DNA from: Vibrio sp. MEBiC08052
GTDB lineage: Bacteria > Pseudomonadota > Gammaproteobacteria > Enterobacterales > Vibrionaceae
Direction of reading: 5' to 3'
DNA: 64,000 nt
Assembly: GCF_001506075.1 (NCBI RefSeq)
Contig: NZ_KQ947477.1
Location: forward strand, 87,218-151,217
This document shows, piece after piece, positions 35,635 to 44,473 of this stretch. Position numbers and translations under genes: made by a program. The notes below the pieces were generated by a model, which saw only the letters and a program-made list of their open reading frames with translations, was not told the origin of the DNA and searched no databases. Every line of letters starts with the position of its first letter. The stretch's first letter is position 1.

Positions 35635-36093
35635 TTAGCAATGACTAAAATCCATATCGTCATGCCATTCAGGTAAAGATTGATAAATGGTATCGACAGC
35701 GTCTCTGACCATGTCGGTCATCGGTGCAGCAAAGGCGACGATTGCAGGCTGAATCCCGATAAAACAGACATGAGGCACAAACGTTTTCAGCTCATCGATC
35801 AGAAAATTCAACGGCAGACTATGGGTAGAAACCATAAACATCTCAGCAATCGTGTCGGGATCAATAATGCGAATCACCCCAGCCTTTTCACCAAAATCAG
35901 CGGCATCAACAACCAGAACACGCTCCGGCTTGATATGACGAATCCGATGCAAGGTATCTTCTGGCATCGTGCCGCCTTCTAATACTTCCCAACTGTCTAT
36001 CGGTTGTTCCAGACACCGCTTAGCCAGCAAAGGGCCGGCACCGTCATCACCCATCATGGTGTTACCGACCGTCAATAATATTTGTCTGCTCAT
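35635..36093 (-). CDS. hycI: HycI-type hydrogenase maturation protease
   Basis: The 152-residue protein has the GNTMMGDDGAGPLLA N-terminus and DAADFG nickel-binding aspartate region of the HycI/HyaD endopeptidases. It should check nickel insertion and cut the C-terminal peptide of HyfG after the DPCYSCTDR motif. E. coli HycI does the same for HycE. The start overlaps the hyfJ stop by four bases, and it is the last gene of the hyf unit. Confidence 0.94.
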   Translation of the reverse strand: MSRQILLTVGNTMMGDDGAGPLLAKRCLEQPIDSWEVLEGGTMPEDTLHRIRHIKPERVLVVDAADFGEKAGVIRIIDPDTIAEMFMVSTHSLPLNFLIDELKTFVPHVCFIGIQPAIVAFAAPMTDMVRDAVDTIYQSLPEWHDDMDFSHC

Positions 36094-36542
36094 TGCACCG
36101 TTCCTCGTACCATCAAATACATCATCGGTTCTTGATGAATGGCATTGAGAATCTCGATCAATCCTGCGGTCAAACGTTGTGATGTCTCAGACTGTGTCGC
36201 AGGATTGATTTCCCGAAATGCCAGCGCCAACATATGAATGTGCTCCGGAAAAATCGTAATCTCTCCGAATTTGAGAAAGCCACTCATTTTCCGGTACGCT
36301 TCACTGTCTTTCGCTAATCCCTCAATCCACGCTAAATATTCTTCACCGTGACAATCCATATCGGACTGGAGACAATCGACAATGCCAAGGTGGTGCCCAA
36401 TCGCCAGACTGTAATACATGATCTGTTGTGCTTCTTGAGGCACCTCTTTTTCATCAACAAACTTGCGCGTTAACCGATAAAAGCGCACTCGTTCTTTTAA
36501 GTGTCTCGAATGCTTTCCGCTTTGCGCTTCAGCCACAGCCAT
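36090..36542 (-). CDS. hyfJ: HyfJ/HycH-type hydrogenase maturation factor
   Basis: ATG 36542 is chosen because AGGAGG lies eight bases upstream; a start eight codons earlier lacks it. The 150-residue protein resembles HycH/HyfJ, a small soluble protein needed for assembly of the hydrogenase-3/4 large subunit. Visible features are RVRFYRLTRKFVDE, YYSLAIGHHLGIVDC and a conserved KFGEITIFPEHI segment. It overlaps hyfI by 14 bases and hycI by four. Confidence 0.88.
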   Translation of the reverse strand: MAVAEAQSGKHSRHLKERVRFYRLTRKFVDEKEVPQEAQQIMYYSLAIGHHLGIVDCLQSDMDCHGEEYLAWIEGLAKDSEAYRKMSGFLKFGEITIFPEHIHMLALAFREINPATQSETSQRLTAGLIEILNAIHQEPMMYLMVRGTVQ

Positions 36543-37347
36543 GACAGGCACCTCCTTTGAGTTCATCGCCCACCAGCTGCTTCATCACCGAACGCATCAG
36601 CGTTTCAACAATTTCCGTCAGACGCGGATCGTTATGCTGATGAATATAGGCTTGGATCTGTGCATCCACATTGTCGGCATGGCACCCTTCCAGCACAGAC
36701 ATCAGCTCATCCGCAATGCGGTTGCCCTGACGATAACCGGCTAACAGGCGGGCTTCCCGTTCGATCATGACCCGGATATCTTGCGGAATACCGGTATGAC
36801 TCAAACTGGCAGGCTCAGCCTCGGCATCATGGTTTTTGGCATGCATTTTTTGTTCAAGTAACCCTAAAGCCACCGCGAATCCATACAGTGTGGCCGCCGG
36901 GGTCGGGGGACAACCGGGAATATAAACATCCACCGGAACGATTTTGTCTGTCCCGCCCCAGACACAATAGAGGTCATGAAAAATTCCGCCGTCACAGCCA
37001 CATGCGCCGTACGACACCACAATTTTCGGATCAGGGGCGGCTTCATAGGCCCGTAAAGCAGGCGCACGCATCGCCCGCGTTACCGCACCGGTAAAGAGTA
37101 AGATGTCGGCATGACGAGGGCTGGCAACCACTTTGATGCCGAATCGTTCGGTATCATAAACCGGCGTAGTGGCTGCAAAAATTTCAATTTCACACCCATT
37201 ACATCCCCCACAGTCCACCCGATAAACATAGGCTGACCGTTTGATCTGTTTCAACAGTGTTTGCTTTAATGCTTGATGTTCAGGGGGCACTTCAACAGGC
37301 TGTGTCTGCGTATGATGAACACCCGATAATTGCTGAATACCTTTCAC
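36529..37347 (-). CDS. hyfI: HyfI, hydrogenase small subunit (NuoB-like)
   Basis: The 272-residue product belongs to the NuoB family: it has YRVDCGGCNGCEIEI, GAVTRAM, SYGACGCDGGIF and VPVDVYIPGCPPTP, which together supply the four cysteines of the proximal [4Fe-4S] cluster next to the nickel site of HyfG. It lacks a Tat signal, as expected for a cytoplasm-facing group 4 hydrogenase. The start overlaps the hyfH stop by four bases. Confidence 0.95.
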   Translation of the reverse strand: MKGIQQLSGVHHTQTQPVEVPPEHQALKQTLLKQIKRSAYVYRVDCGGCNGCEIEIFAATTPVYDTERFGIKVVASPRHADILLFTGAVTRAMRAPALRAYEAAPDPKIVVSYGACGCDGGIFHDLYCVWGGTDKIVPVDVYIPGCPPTPAATLYGFAVALGLLEQKMHAKNHDAEAEPASLSHTGIPQDIRVMIEREARLLAGYRQGNRIADELMSVLEGCHADNVDAQIQAYIHQHNDPRLTEIVETLMRSVMKQLVGDELKGGACHGCG

Positions 37348-38039
37348 TGGACCTCCTCACGATTGATATCGGTGGCATTGGTATCAGTGCCATTGATAGT
37401 GGGCATATGGCTCGCAGAATGAACATTCTCTGACATACCGGAATCAGGATGAGTGGCAGAGATACCTGTAGTATAGATAGTGTTGACCGGTATCTGCTCG
37501 GCGGTCACGTAGCGATTGCATGCCAAATTTTGCCCATCCAGCATATTGGCCTGCCGACGACATTCCGGGCAGCTTTCCAACTGGTGACGACGCATGTCTA
37601 ACGACTCACCACTCAACCCCGCGTGCTGAAGTATTTCCATAACATAATGGAATAATTTTTTAGCGATGAAAGGACGATCACATTCCCGGCAATTGACCAA
37701 CTCAAACTCAGCCTGTTCATACAAATCTGCTTTGTTGGTCACAGCCAGTTCGAACTGTTGTGACAAGACCAGCGCATGCGTCGGACACACTTCTTCACAA
37801 CGTCCGCAATAGATACAACGCGCCAGAGAAAGCTCCCAGCGCCGGATGCCCTGCTGCTCATCAGTCTCCATCACTAACGCGTTGGCAGGACAGGCCCTCA
37901 TGCAGGCACCACAAGCAATACACTGTGTTGCGTCCAGTTCTGGCTTGCCCCGAAAATCCGTGCTGACTTCATACGGCGCAAAAGGATACTTGGCCGTGGC
38001 ATCGCCGGTTTTTAAAACTGTTTTGAATAGTTTTAACAT
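37344..38039 (-). CDS. hyfH: HyfH, 8Fe ferredoxin-like subunit with long C-terminal tail
   Basis: ATG 38039 fits the GAGG five bases upstream better than the GTG one codon earlier. The 231 residues include two [4Fe-4S] motifs (CIACGACMRACP, CIYCGRCEEVCP) and a second cysteine pair set (NCRECDRPF, CPECRRQ) also present in HycF/HyfH. E. coli homologues end soon after the last motif, at about 180 residues; here some 50 extra residues rich in Thr, Ser, Asn and His follow. It conducts electrons from HyfA to HyfI. Confidence 0.92.
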   Translation of the reverse strand: MLKLFKTVLKTGDATAKYPFAPYEVSTDFRGKPELDATQCIACGACMRACPANALVMETDEQQGIRRWELSLARCIYCGRCEEVCPTHALVLSQQFELAVTNKADLYEQAEFELVNCRECDRPFIAKKLFHYVMEILQHAGLSGESLDMRRHQLESCPECRRQANMLDGQNLACNRYVTAEQIPVNTIYTTGISATHPDSGMSENVHSASHMPTINGTDTNATDINREEVQ

Positions 38040-38046
38040 CACAACC

Positions 38047-39786
38047 TCACATTGATTTCAGGGGTGAGTTTTTCCGATTGATGCTGTACTGCTCAATCGT
38101 TTTATAAGGCACGGTCTGAGACCGTTTTTTCTTGGTATCAATGATGGTGACGCGATCCGTACAGGAGTAACAGGGATCAAGGCTACCGATAATCAGTGGC
38201 GCATCGGCAACCGTATTGCCCCGCAACATATAACGCAGCGTCGGCCAGTTGGCATAGGTCGCAGCCCGACAGCGCCAGCGGAACAGTTTTTGGTTATCCC
38301 CCGTCATGCTCCAGTGGATATTTTCGCCACGCGGTGCCTCGGTAAATCCCAAAGCAAACCGATGAGGGACGTACTGAAAGTCTTCAGTCAAGATTGCACC
38401 TTCGGGAAGATGATCTAATCCAAACTCAGCGATATTGAGTGAATCGAACACTTCACGGATTCGAATCAGCAGGCGCGCCTGTACATCGCCACTGTCAAAA
38501 TGGTGTAACCCGATCGGTACCTGCCCGTAAGATTCCAGCGATTGACCGTGTACAATCCGGGCGTCGCGGGCAAACCCACTGCCGCGTACCAGAGGACCAA
38601 CCGGACTAAAATCACGGGCAATATCTTTTGCAAGTACACCGACACCGGAGATCCGGCTGTCAATATTCGGAGTCGAAAGCAGTACATCGACCAATTCGGT
38701 AAATGACTGGCGAACTTCACGAATCATGGCAATGCCTTTGGTTCGCTGCTCTTTAAGGAAGTCACGCCGCACCCCGCCAATCAAGTTCATGCCGTAGGTT
38801 TTTCTGGCCCCGGTCAGTAACTCCGCAAGTTCCATGGTTTTCTCACGCACGCGGAAAAATTGCATGAAACCGGAATCAAATCCGACAAAGTGGCTGGACA
38901 GGCCGATATTGAGTAAATGACTGTGTAAGCGCTCGACTTCCAGTAACACGGTCCGAATCATCTTGCCACGAGCCGGGACTTCGATGTTCAGTGCGGTTTC
39001 GATAGAATTGTTATAACCGACGCTATGGGTAAATCCACAGATGCCGCACACGCGATCTGCAAGAAACCCGACTTCATGATAGCCCATCCGCGTTTCAGCT
39101 AACTTTTCCATGCCGCGGTGAACATAAAACATCCGATAGTCAGCATCGATAATGTCTTCACCATCAACAAATAAGCGGAAATGACCGGGCTCGTCACTGG
39201 TGATATGCAAAGGCCCGACGGGCACGATCCGATCAGAATCGCTTCCCAATTCATTGATAAACGGATAATTTTCCGTCTCTGTTGTCGGTTGCGGACGTTG
39301 ACGATAATCCATCGCATCTTTACGCAATGGGTGCAAATCTTCCGGCCAGTCATCGGGCAGCACCAGACGACGCTCGTCCGGCAAACCAATCGGGCGCAGA
39401 CCGAACATATCGCGAATCTCACGCTCTCCCCACACGGCTGCCGGGATCTCAGGTGTGATCGAAATAAATTCCTGATCGTTTGCATTCACCAAAACTTTGA
39501 CGATCACCCAACTTTTCACTTCGCCTTCCATCGATAAAGCATGATAAACGCCAAAACAGCCGTTTAATGTCCGTTCATCATTACCAAAAGAAACGGACAA
39601 CCATCCTCCTTGGTCGTAGTAGAGCCATTTCATCACCTCAACCAACGAGGTCATTTTTACGGTCAACGTCACCTGATTGTCGGCCTGCCAGGCTTCATCT
39701 TCTATTGCCGCAGGAAAATGTTGACGCACCCCATCGACATAGAGCTTCCCGATCTGCTGTTGCGTGTTTCTATTCAATTGATCCAT
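38047..39786 (-). CDS. hyfG: HyfG, hydrogenase large subunit (NuoC-NuoD fusion type)
   Basis: The 579 residues contain an N-terminal NuoC-like domain (to about 165) and a NuoD-like catalytic domain. The nickel-iron ligands are C247 and C250 in RVCGICGFTH and C539 and C542 in DPCYSCTDR. The 34 residues after R545 are the extension removed by HycI once nickel is in place. It is the H2-evolving subunit on the cytoplasmic side of the membrane arm. It follows hyfF by 12 bases. Confidence 0.97.
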   Translation of the reverse strand: MDQLNRNTQQQIGKLYVDGVRQHFPAAIEDEAWQADNQVTLTVKMTSLVEVMKWLYYDQGGWLSVSFGNDERTLNGCFGVYHALSMEGEVKSWVIVKVLVNANDQEFISITPEIPAAVWGEREIRDMFGLRPIGLPDERRLVLPDDWPEDLHPLRKDAMDYRQRPQPTTETENYPFINELGSDSDRIVPVGPLHITSDEPGHFRLFVDGEDIIDADYRMFYVHRGMEKLAETRMGYHEVGFLADRVCGICGFTHSVGYNNSIETALNIEVPARGKMIRTVLLEVERLHSHLLNIGLSSHFVGFDSGFMQFFRVREKTMELAELLTGARKTYGMNLIGGVRRDFLKEQRTKGIAMIREVRQSFTELVDVLLSTPNIDSRISGVGVLAKDIARDFSPVGPLVRGSGFARDARIVHGQSLESYGQVPIGLHHFDSGDVQARLLIRIREVFDSLNIAEFGLDHLPEGAILTEDFQYVPHRFALGFTEAPRGENIHWSMTGDNQKLFRWRCRAATYANWPTLRYMLRGNTVADAPLIIGSLDPCYSCTDRVTIIDTKKKRSQTVPYKTIEQYSINRKNSPLKSM

Positions 39787-39798
39787 GTCATAAGGCCT

Positions 39799-41403
39799 CT
39801 AGTTGATCGATTCAGTCAGAGATACAGCCGATAAACTGTCACTGCTTGAAGAAATGGGTTCAATTCCTTGTTGCCAAGGGAGATTTAATGTTTCAAGGAG
39901 AGATTCATTAGGTTGATTAATGACAATTTGTGTCGCTTGCTCGACACCATGAAGAATCGTGTTCGGAATATGAGTCCCCATGACAACCATCAGAACAATC
40001 AGCACCACCAGCGGGCAGACCGTCAGATAATTCACTTCACCTTTTTCAACATGTTCAGGTGCTGCGCCCATCACACATCCTGCAACCATGCGGGCGAATC
40101 CGGCCAGTACCAGCGTCAACAGTAGGAGTAAAACAATGATCAACACCGGATGTTGCGCATACAGCCCGGAACAGATAATCAGAAACTCACTGACAAACAG
40201 ATTAAATGGCGGCACACCGGCCAGCGCCAGCGCACCGGCACCAAACAGAATACCGGTCCATGGGGCTATCCGTACCACACCTTTGATGATATTCATGTCC
40301 CGGGTGCCATACTTGAGCATGATATTGCCGGCCCCGCAGAACATCAGTGTTTTGCCAAGGCTGTGATTGATCATATGAAGCAGCGCAGCAAAGATGCCCA
40401 GCGGACCGAGACCAATCGCGAAGGCAATTAAACCCATATTTTCAACACTGGAGTAAGCTAACAAGCGCTTGATATCTTGCTGAACCAGAATGAAAAGTGC
40501 TGCAACACCAACCGATAGCAACCCGAATCCGAGCATCAGAGAGCGGGCAAAATCACTGCCGAGCACAATAGAACTGATGGCAAAGTGACGCAGAATAATG
40601 AGCAAAGCGCAGTTTAATAACCCTGCCGAAAGTAATCCGGAAACCGGGCTGGGCGCTTCTGAGTGCGCATCCGGTAACCATGTATGCATGGGAAATAAAC
40701 CGGTTTTTGTCCCGAAGCCAATCACAATAAAGATGAAGGCAATTTGCATCAGTCGCGGATCAAGCAAATGTGCATGATCCCGTAGTGTTGTCCATAGCAA
40801 CGCCTGTTCCGGTGCATCGAATACAGCAACGGCATTGGCATAGGTCATCACCGTCCCAAACAGACCAAATGCGACCCCGACGCTGCACAGCATGATGTAT
40901 TTCCAAGCCGCTTCCAGTGATGAGCGCTGATAATACAGCCCGACCAGAAACACTGAACTGACGGTCGTCGCTTCAATTGCCACCCACATCATCAGGATAT
41001 TATTGGCGGTTAAAGCGATCAGCATGGTCGCCAGAAACAGATTGAAGAGCCCATAAAACAGCGAGACTTGCTTGCCTGACAATTCGCCGTGCTGATGCTC
41101 GTGCCCGATATAACCGACCGAGTGAATCCCCGTACACAAGGCTACCAGCCCAAGCACCGCAAGGAACAGTGCTGATAGTCCATCAAGCATCAACCAATTT
41201 CCGGCAGAGAAAATCGCACCATGCCTGAACACTTCAGTGGCCATCCCCCAACTGATGCCCCAAGTTGCCACAACACTGACAAGGTGAATCACCATGGATA
41301 AGTGGCGGAATTGGTCTCGCAGTGCAATACAAATCAAAGAAATCATCGCTGCGGTTAAGGGAATGCCAAGCAAGTACGGAAATAGATTATTCATTGACAT
41401 CAT
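39799..41403 (-). CDS. hyfF: HyfF, antiporter-like membrane subunit
   Basis: The 534-residue protein is a polytopic NuoL/M/N-family subunit with about 13-14 hydrophobic segments and the conserved GTKTGLFPMHTWLPDAHSEAP motif (charged lysine and glutamate residues of the proton channel) and YSSVENMG. Such subunits are thought to pump protons, or sodium, as formate is oxidised. HyfF is absent from the smaller Hyc complex, so its presence marks this as the hydrogenase-4 type. It lies four bases after hyfE. Confidence 0.94.
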   Translation of the reverse strand: MMSMNNLFPYLLGIPLTAAMISLICIALRDQFRHLSMVIHLVSVVATWGISWGMATEVFRHGAIFSAGNWLMLDGLSALFLAVLGLVALCTGIHSVGYIGHEHQHGELSGKQVSLFYGLFNLFLATMLIALTANNILMMWVAIEATTVSSVFLVGLYYQRSSLEAAWKYIMLCSVGVAFGLFGTVMTYANAVAVFDAPEQALLWTTLRDHAHLLDPRLMQIAFIFIVIGFGTKTGLFPMHTWLPDAHSEAPSPVSGLLSAGLLNCALLIILRHFAISSIVLGSDFARSLMLGFGLLSVGVAALFILVQQDIKRLLAYSSVENMGLIAFAIGLGPLGIFAALLHMINHSLGKTLMFCGAGNIMLKYGTRDMNIIKGVVRIAPWTGILFGAGALALAGVPPFNLFVSEFLIICSGLYAQHPVLIIVLLLLLTLVLAGFARMVAGCVMGAAPEHVEKGEVNYLTVCPLVVLIVLMVVMGTHIPNTILHGVEQATQIVINQPNESLLETLNLPWQQGIEPISSSSDSLSAVSLTESIN

Positions 41404-41407
41404 ACAA

Positions 41408-42055
41408 TTACCCTTTCAGTACAGTCAGTTGATTCACATCCAGCGTATTGAGTCTGCGAAAAATTAACCGAGCCAGAATCACCATCACAATCACCGCAAA
41501 GATCGCGTCAATCGTAATCCCGATTTCCAATAAATGAGGCGCGCGGTGTGCAACAAGCGCTAACATCAGTGATGAGCCATTCTCCATCAGGCAATAGCCG
41601 AATAACTGCTTCAGAATGTTTCGTTGAGTGATGATACACAGCAAGCCGATAAAGAAATGCGCCAACGATACAGCGAGGACAGGTTTCAGCGTAGCAACCA
41701 TCGGAAGCGCCACCGGCTGAATGATATAGAGACAAACCAGACTGATTACCGCGACGAAAACCGCGATCAACGCAGGGTGAAACATAGGCTTTTCAGCCTC
41801 AGCATCACGCATTTTTCCCAGTTGGATATATAAAATTGTCGGTAACAACACCACTTTCGAAATAAAAGCCGTCATCGACCAAAGGTACAAATCACTCGCG
41901 TCGTAATGGTCGGCTATGACCACAAAGAGCAGGACCAACACGAAAGACTGACAGGCATACAGCCAAGATGCAGTTCTGGCCTGACGGGCAATTACCACAA
42001 AATAAGACGTGATGACTAACAATCCGGCAAGATTATTCATCATGAGATCATCCAT
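41408..42055 (-). CDS. hyfE: HyfE membrane subunit (NuoK-like region)
   Basis: ATG 42055 (MDDLMMNNLAG) has AGGAG seven bases upstream; longer readings run into hyfD. The 215-residue product equals E. coli HyfE in length, with about seven membrane helices and a NuoK-like end section (GYCLMENGSSLMLALVAHRAP, with a conserved glutamate). It links the antiporter-like subunits of the membrane arm. It has no Hyc counterpart. Confidence 0.93.
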   Translation of the reverse strand: MDDLMMNNLAGLLVITSYFVVIARQARTASWLYACQSFVLVLLFVVIADHYDASDLYLWSMTAFISKVVLLPTILYIQLGKMRDAEAEKPMFHPALIAVFVAVISLVCLYIIQPVALPMVATLKPVLAVSLAHFFIGLLCIITQRNILKQLFGYCLMENGSSLMLALVAHRAPHLLEIGITIDAIFAVIVMVILARLIFRRLNTLDVNQLTVLKG

Positions 42056-42065
42056 TATGCATCTC

Positions 42066-43505
42066 CTATTGAAGCCATGTTGCAGCAATCACACTCGATA
42101 TCACCGACATTGTGATTAATACAACTAAGGTTATTTTCATTGAACCGGGTAAAGGGGACATCCGCTCAACCGCTTCAGAAGGTTCACCGATAATGGTTCG
42201 GCCAAACCAATACAACAGCCAACCAAATGTCGCGATGGACTCAATCAACGCCAGAATCAACAGCGGGGTTAACCAAGCATGGGTCGCAGACAGATGGAAC
42301 CCGGCCTCAAACAACGGGAACTTACTGAAAAATCCATTCAATGGCGGAACCCCGGCGATTGCCATTGCCGCGATACAGAACCCAACGGCCAAGAGCGGTG
42401 ATTTGCGAATGACTCCTTTCAGTTGAGGAAGCATTCTGGTCCCGCAGGCATAGCTGAATGAGCCAGCAACAAAGAAGAACAGACATTTGGCAAAGGCATG
42501 GTTGAAGATGTAAGCAACCCCACTGTCCAGCGCCAGTGATGACCCCATCGCAGCCATAGAGAGTGCCAGAAAAATATATGCTAACTGAGTGATGGTTGAA
42601 TAAGCCAACAGACGCTTCATATCTTTCTGTGGCAAGTACATCAGAAAACCGTAGATCATGGTGATCATGGCCCCGACAATCCCGACAATCCCGACGATTT
42701 CAGGAATCGTTCCGGCAGACAGAATACTGCGGGCAAAAATGTAAACGCCCACTTTGACCATCGAAGCGGCATGTAAGTAAGCACTAATCGGCGTTGGTGC
42801 ATTCATTGCGTCGGGGAGCCACATGTGCATCGGTAGTTGGGCCGATTTTCCCCACGCGGCAAACATGATGCCAAACAGCACCACCATTTTGGCGACAGGA
42901 GTCAATCCTGCAATTGCAGTGAGTTCAAACGTCCCCGCCTGAACAAACAGGGTCGCCGCAGCGATAAATAACCCCAATGAAGCAATGTGAGTGACAAGCA
43001 AAGCTTTCAGGGCTGAACGAAACGCCAGCGGCGTTTGGTAATAACCGATCAGAGACCAGGAACAAGCCCCGGTGATTTCAAAGAACAGCAACTGTCCCAA
43101 AATGGTTGAAGAGAAGACCAGACCGGCCATAGCTCCGATAAAGATCAGCAGAAACACATAATATCGTTTCGCACCATGCTGCGCGTGTTCTTTGTTCCCT
43201 GAACTCATATACCCCAGAGAATAGACCGCCACGATCAAGCCTAATCCGACCACGGCTACGGCAATCAGGGTGCTGACTTTATCGAAGACCAGACCAAAAA
43301 TAAGGACATGTCCTACATGCAACAGAGGCACCGAAACCGCTTCGCCACCTGTCGAGAAAAAGAGATAAGACAATCCCCAGGTTCCCAATGTCGCCAGTAC
43401 TGCAAAAAACTGACAGATCCATTTTGCAGACTGCTCAGAGGCAAACAGGATGAATATTGCCCCTAAAAAAGGAAGTCCAATAGTGAGTAATCCAATGATT
43501 TCCAT
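42066..43505 (-). CDS. hyfD: HyfD, antiporter-like membrane subunit
   Basis: The 479-residue polytopic protein is a NuoL/M/N-family member with the AWGKSAQLPMHMWLPDAMNAPTP motif and LLAYSTITQLAY, the lysine and histidine features of the channel. It is a third antiporter-like unit specific to Hyf complexes. It sits 11 bases after hyfC and ten before hyfE. Confidence 0.93.
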   Translation of the reverse strand: MEIIGLLTIGLPFLGAIFILFASEQSAKWICQFFAVLATLGTWGLSYLFFSTGGEAVSVPLLHVGHVLIFGLVFDKVSTLIAVAVVGLGLIVAVYSLGYMSSGNKEHAQHGAKRYYVFLLIFIGAMAGLVFSSTILGQLLFFEITGACSWSLIGYYQTPLAFRSALKALLVTHIASLGLFIAAATLFVQAGTFELTAIAGLTPVAKMVVLFGIMFAAWGKSAQLPMHMWLPDAMNAPTPISAYLHAASMVKVGVYIFARSILSAGTIPEIVGIVGIVGAMITMIYGFLMYLPQKDMKRLLAYSTITQLAYIFLALSMAAMGSSLALDSGVAYIFNHAFAKCLFFFVAGSFSYACGTRMLPQLKGVIRKSPLLAVGFCIAAMAIAGVPPLNGFFSKFPLFEAGFHLSATHAWLTPLLILALIESIATFGWLLYWFGRTIIGEPSEAVERMSPLPGSMKITLVVLITMSVISSVIAATWLQ

Positions 43506-43516
43506 CGTTTAATACC

Positions 43517-44473
43517 TCACAATCGAATGATATAAAATGCGAGTGCTAAAACAGCACAAGCAAAGGCAGACCAAGTCAGCCGATGAGTATTCAGAAAACG
43601 AACACGTGCCATACTGTTTTCAACCAATGCCGCCAGAAAGAAAACGACAATGAGTTTGAGCAACAGAATCACGCTCGCAATCCCCAAAGCAGTCACCGTC
43701 AGTTCGGCAGCCTTTCCCCACGGGAAGAAAATCGCCAAGAATAATTGAGCAACCACCAGCTGCTTCAGCCCCAGCCCCAGCTTCACCATCGCGAGCCCCG
43801 AGCCGGAGTATTCAGTCACCGGACCTTCCTGAAGTTCTTGCTCTGCTTCGGCTGCATCAAACGGGAGTTTTCCCATTTCGATAAACACGGCAAAGGCACA
43901 GGCAACACCGGCCAGAATCACAGGAATCGGCTGATTGAGACTTTCGGTTAGCATGCCCTGACTGATGTATCCCAAATCGGTCGAGCCGACCATCAAAGCC
44001 ATCAGAAAAATTGCCAGCATTAACACCGGCTCGACCAAAACACCCAATGTAAGCTCGCGACTACTACCGATACCACCAAACATGCTATTGGCATCAATGC
44101 CGGCTAAAGCAAAGAAGAACCGAAAAATTGCCAGTAGATAGATATCGGTGATCACATCACCGGAAATCGGAAATGGCGACACCTGAGTCAACGTTGGCAA
44201 AGCCATCGCAATCAATAACATCGTGACAATCAGGATCCATGGCATTGCCCAGAAAATGCCGCCGGCATTCTCCGGTGCAACCGGCTGACGACGTAGTAAC
44301 TTGGCGATATCTCGATAATCTTGTAGTAACCCCGGCCCACGTCGGGAATGGATTCTGGCTCTGAGTACCCGTGAAAATCCGGTAGCTAGCGGTGTCAAAA
44401 GCAACATGAATAAAGCCTGACTAAATGCAAGCACCATCCAGCTCATCTCAGGCATATGTAGTTCAGGCATCAT
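43517..44473 (-). CDS. hyfC: HyfC, NuoH-like membrane subunit
   Basis: The 318-residue protein shows the NuoH/HycD hallmarks: RIHSRRGPGLLQDYRDIAKLL near the N-terminus and ELPFD-like sequence (MGKLPFDAAEAEQELQEGPVTEYSG) with charged residues for coupling. It anchors the soluble arm to the antiporter chain. Its ATG overlaps the hyfB stop as ATGA. Confidence 0.95.
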   Translation of the reverse strand: MMPELHMPEMSWMVLAFSQALFMLLLTPLATGFSRVLRARIHSRRGPGLLQDYRDIAKLLRRQPVAPENAGGIFWAMPWILIVTMLLIAMALPTLTQVSPFPISGDVITDIYLLAIFRFFFALAGIDANSMFGGIGSSRELTLGVLVEPVLMLAIFLMALMVGSTDLGYISQGMLTESLNQPIPVILAGVACAFAVFIEMGKLPFDAAEAEQELQEGPVTEYSGSGLAMVKLGLGLKQLVVAQLFLAIFFPWGKAAELTVTALGIASVILLLKLIVVFFLAALVENSMARVRFLNTHRLTWSAFACAVLALAFYIIRL

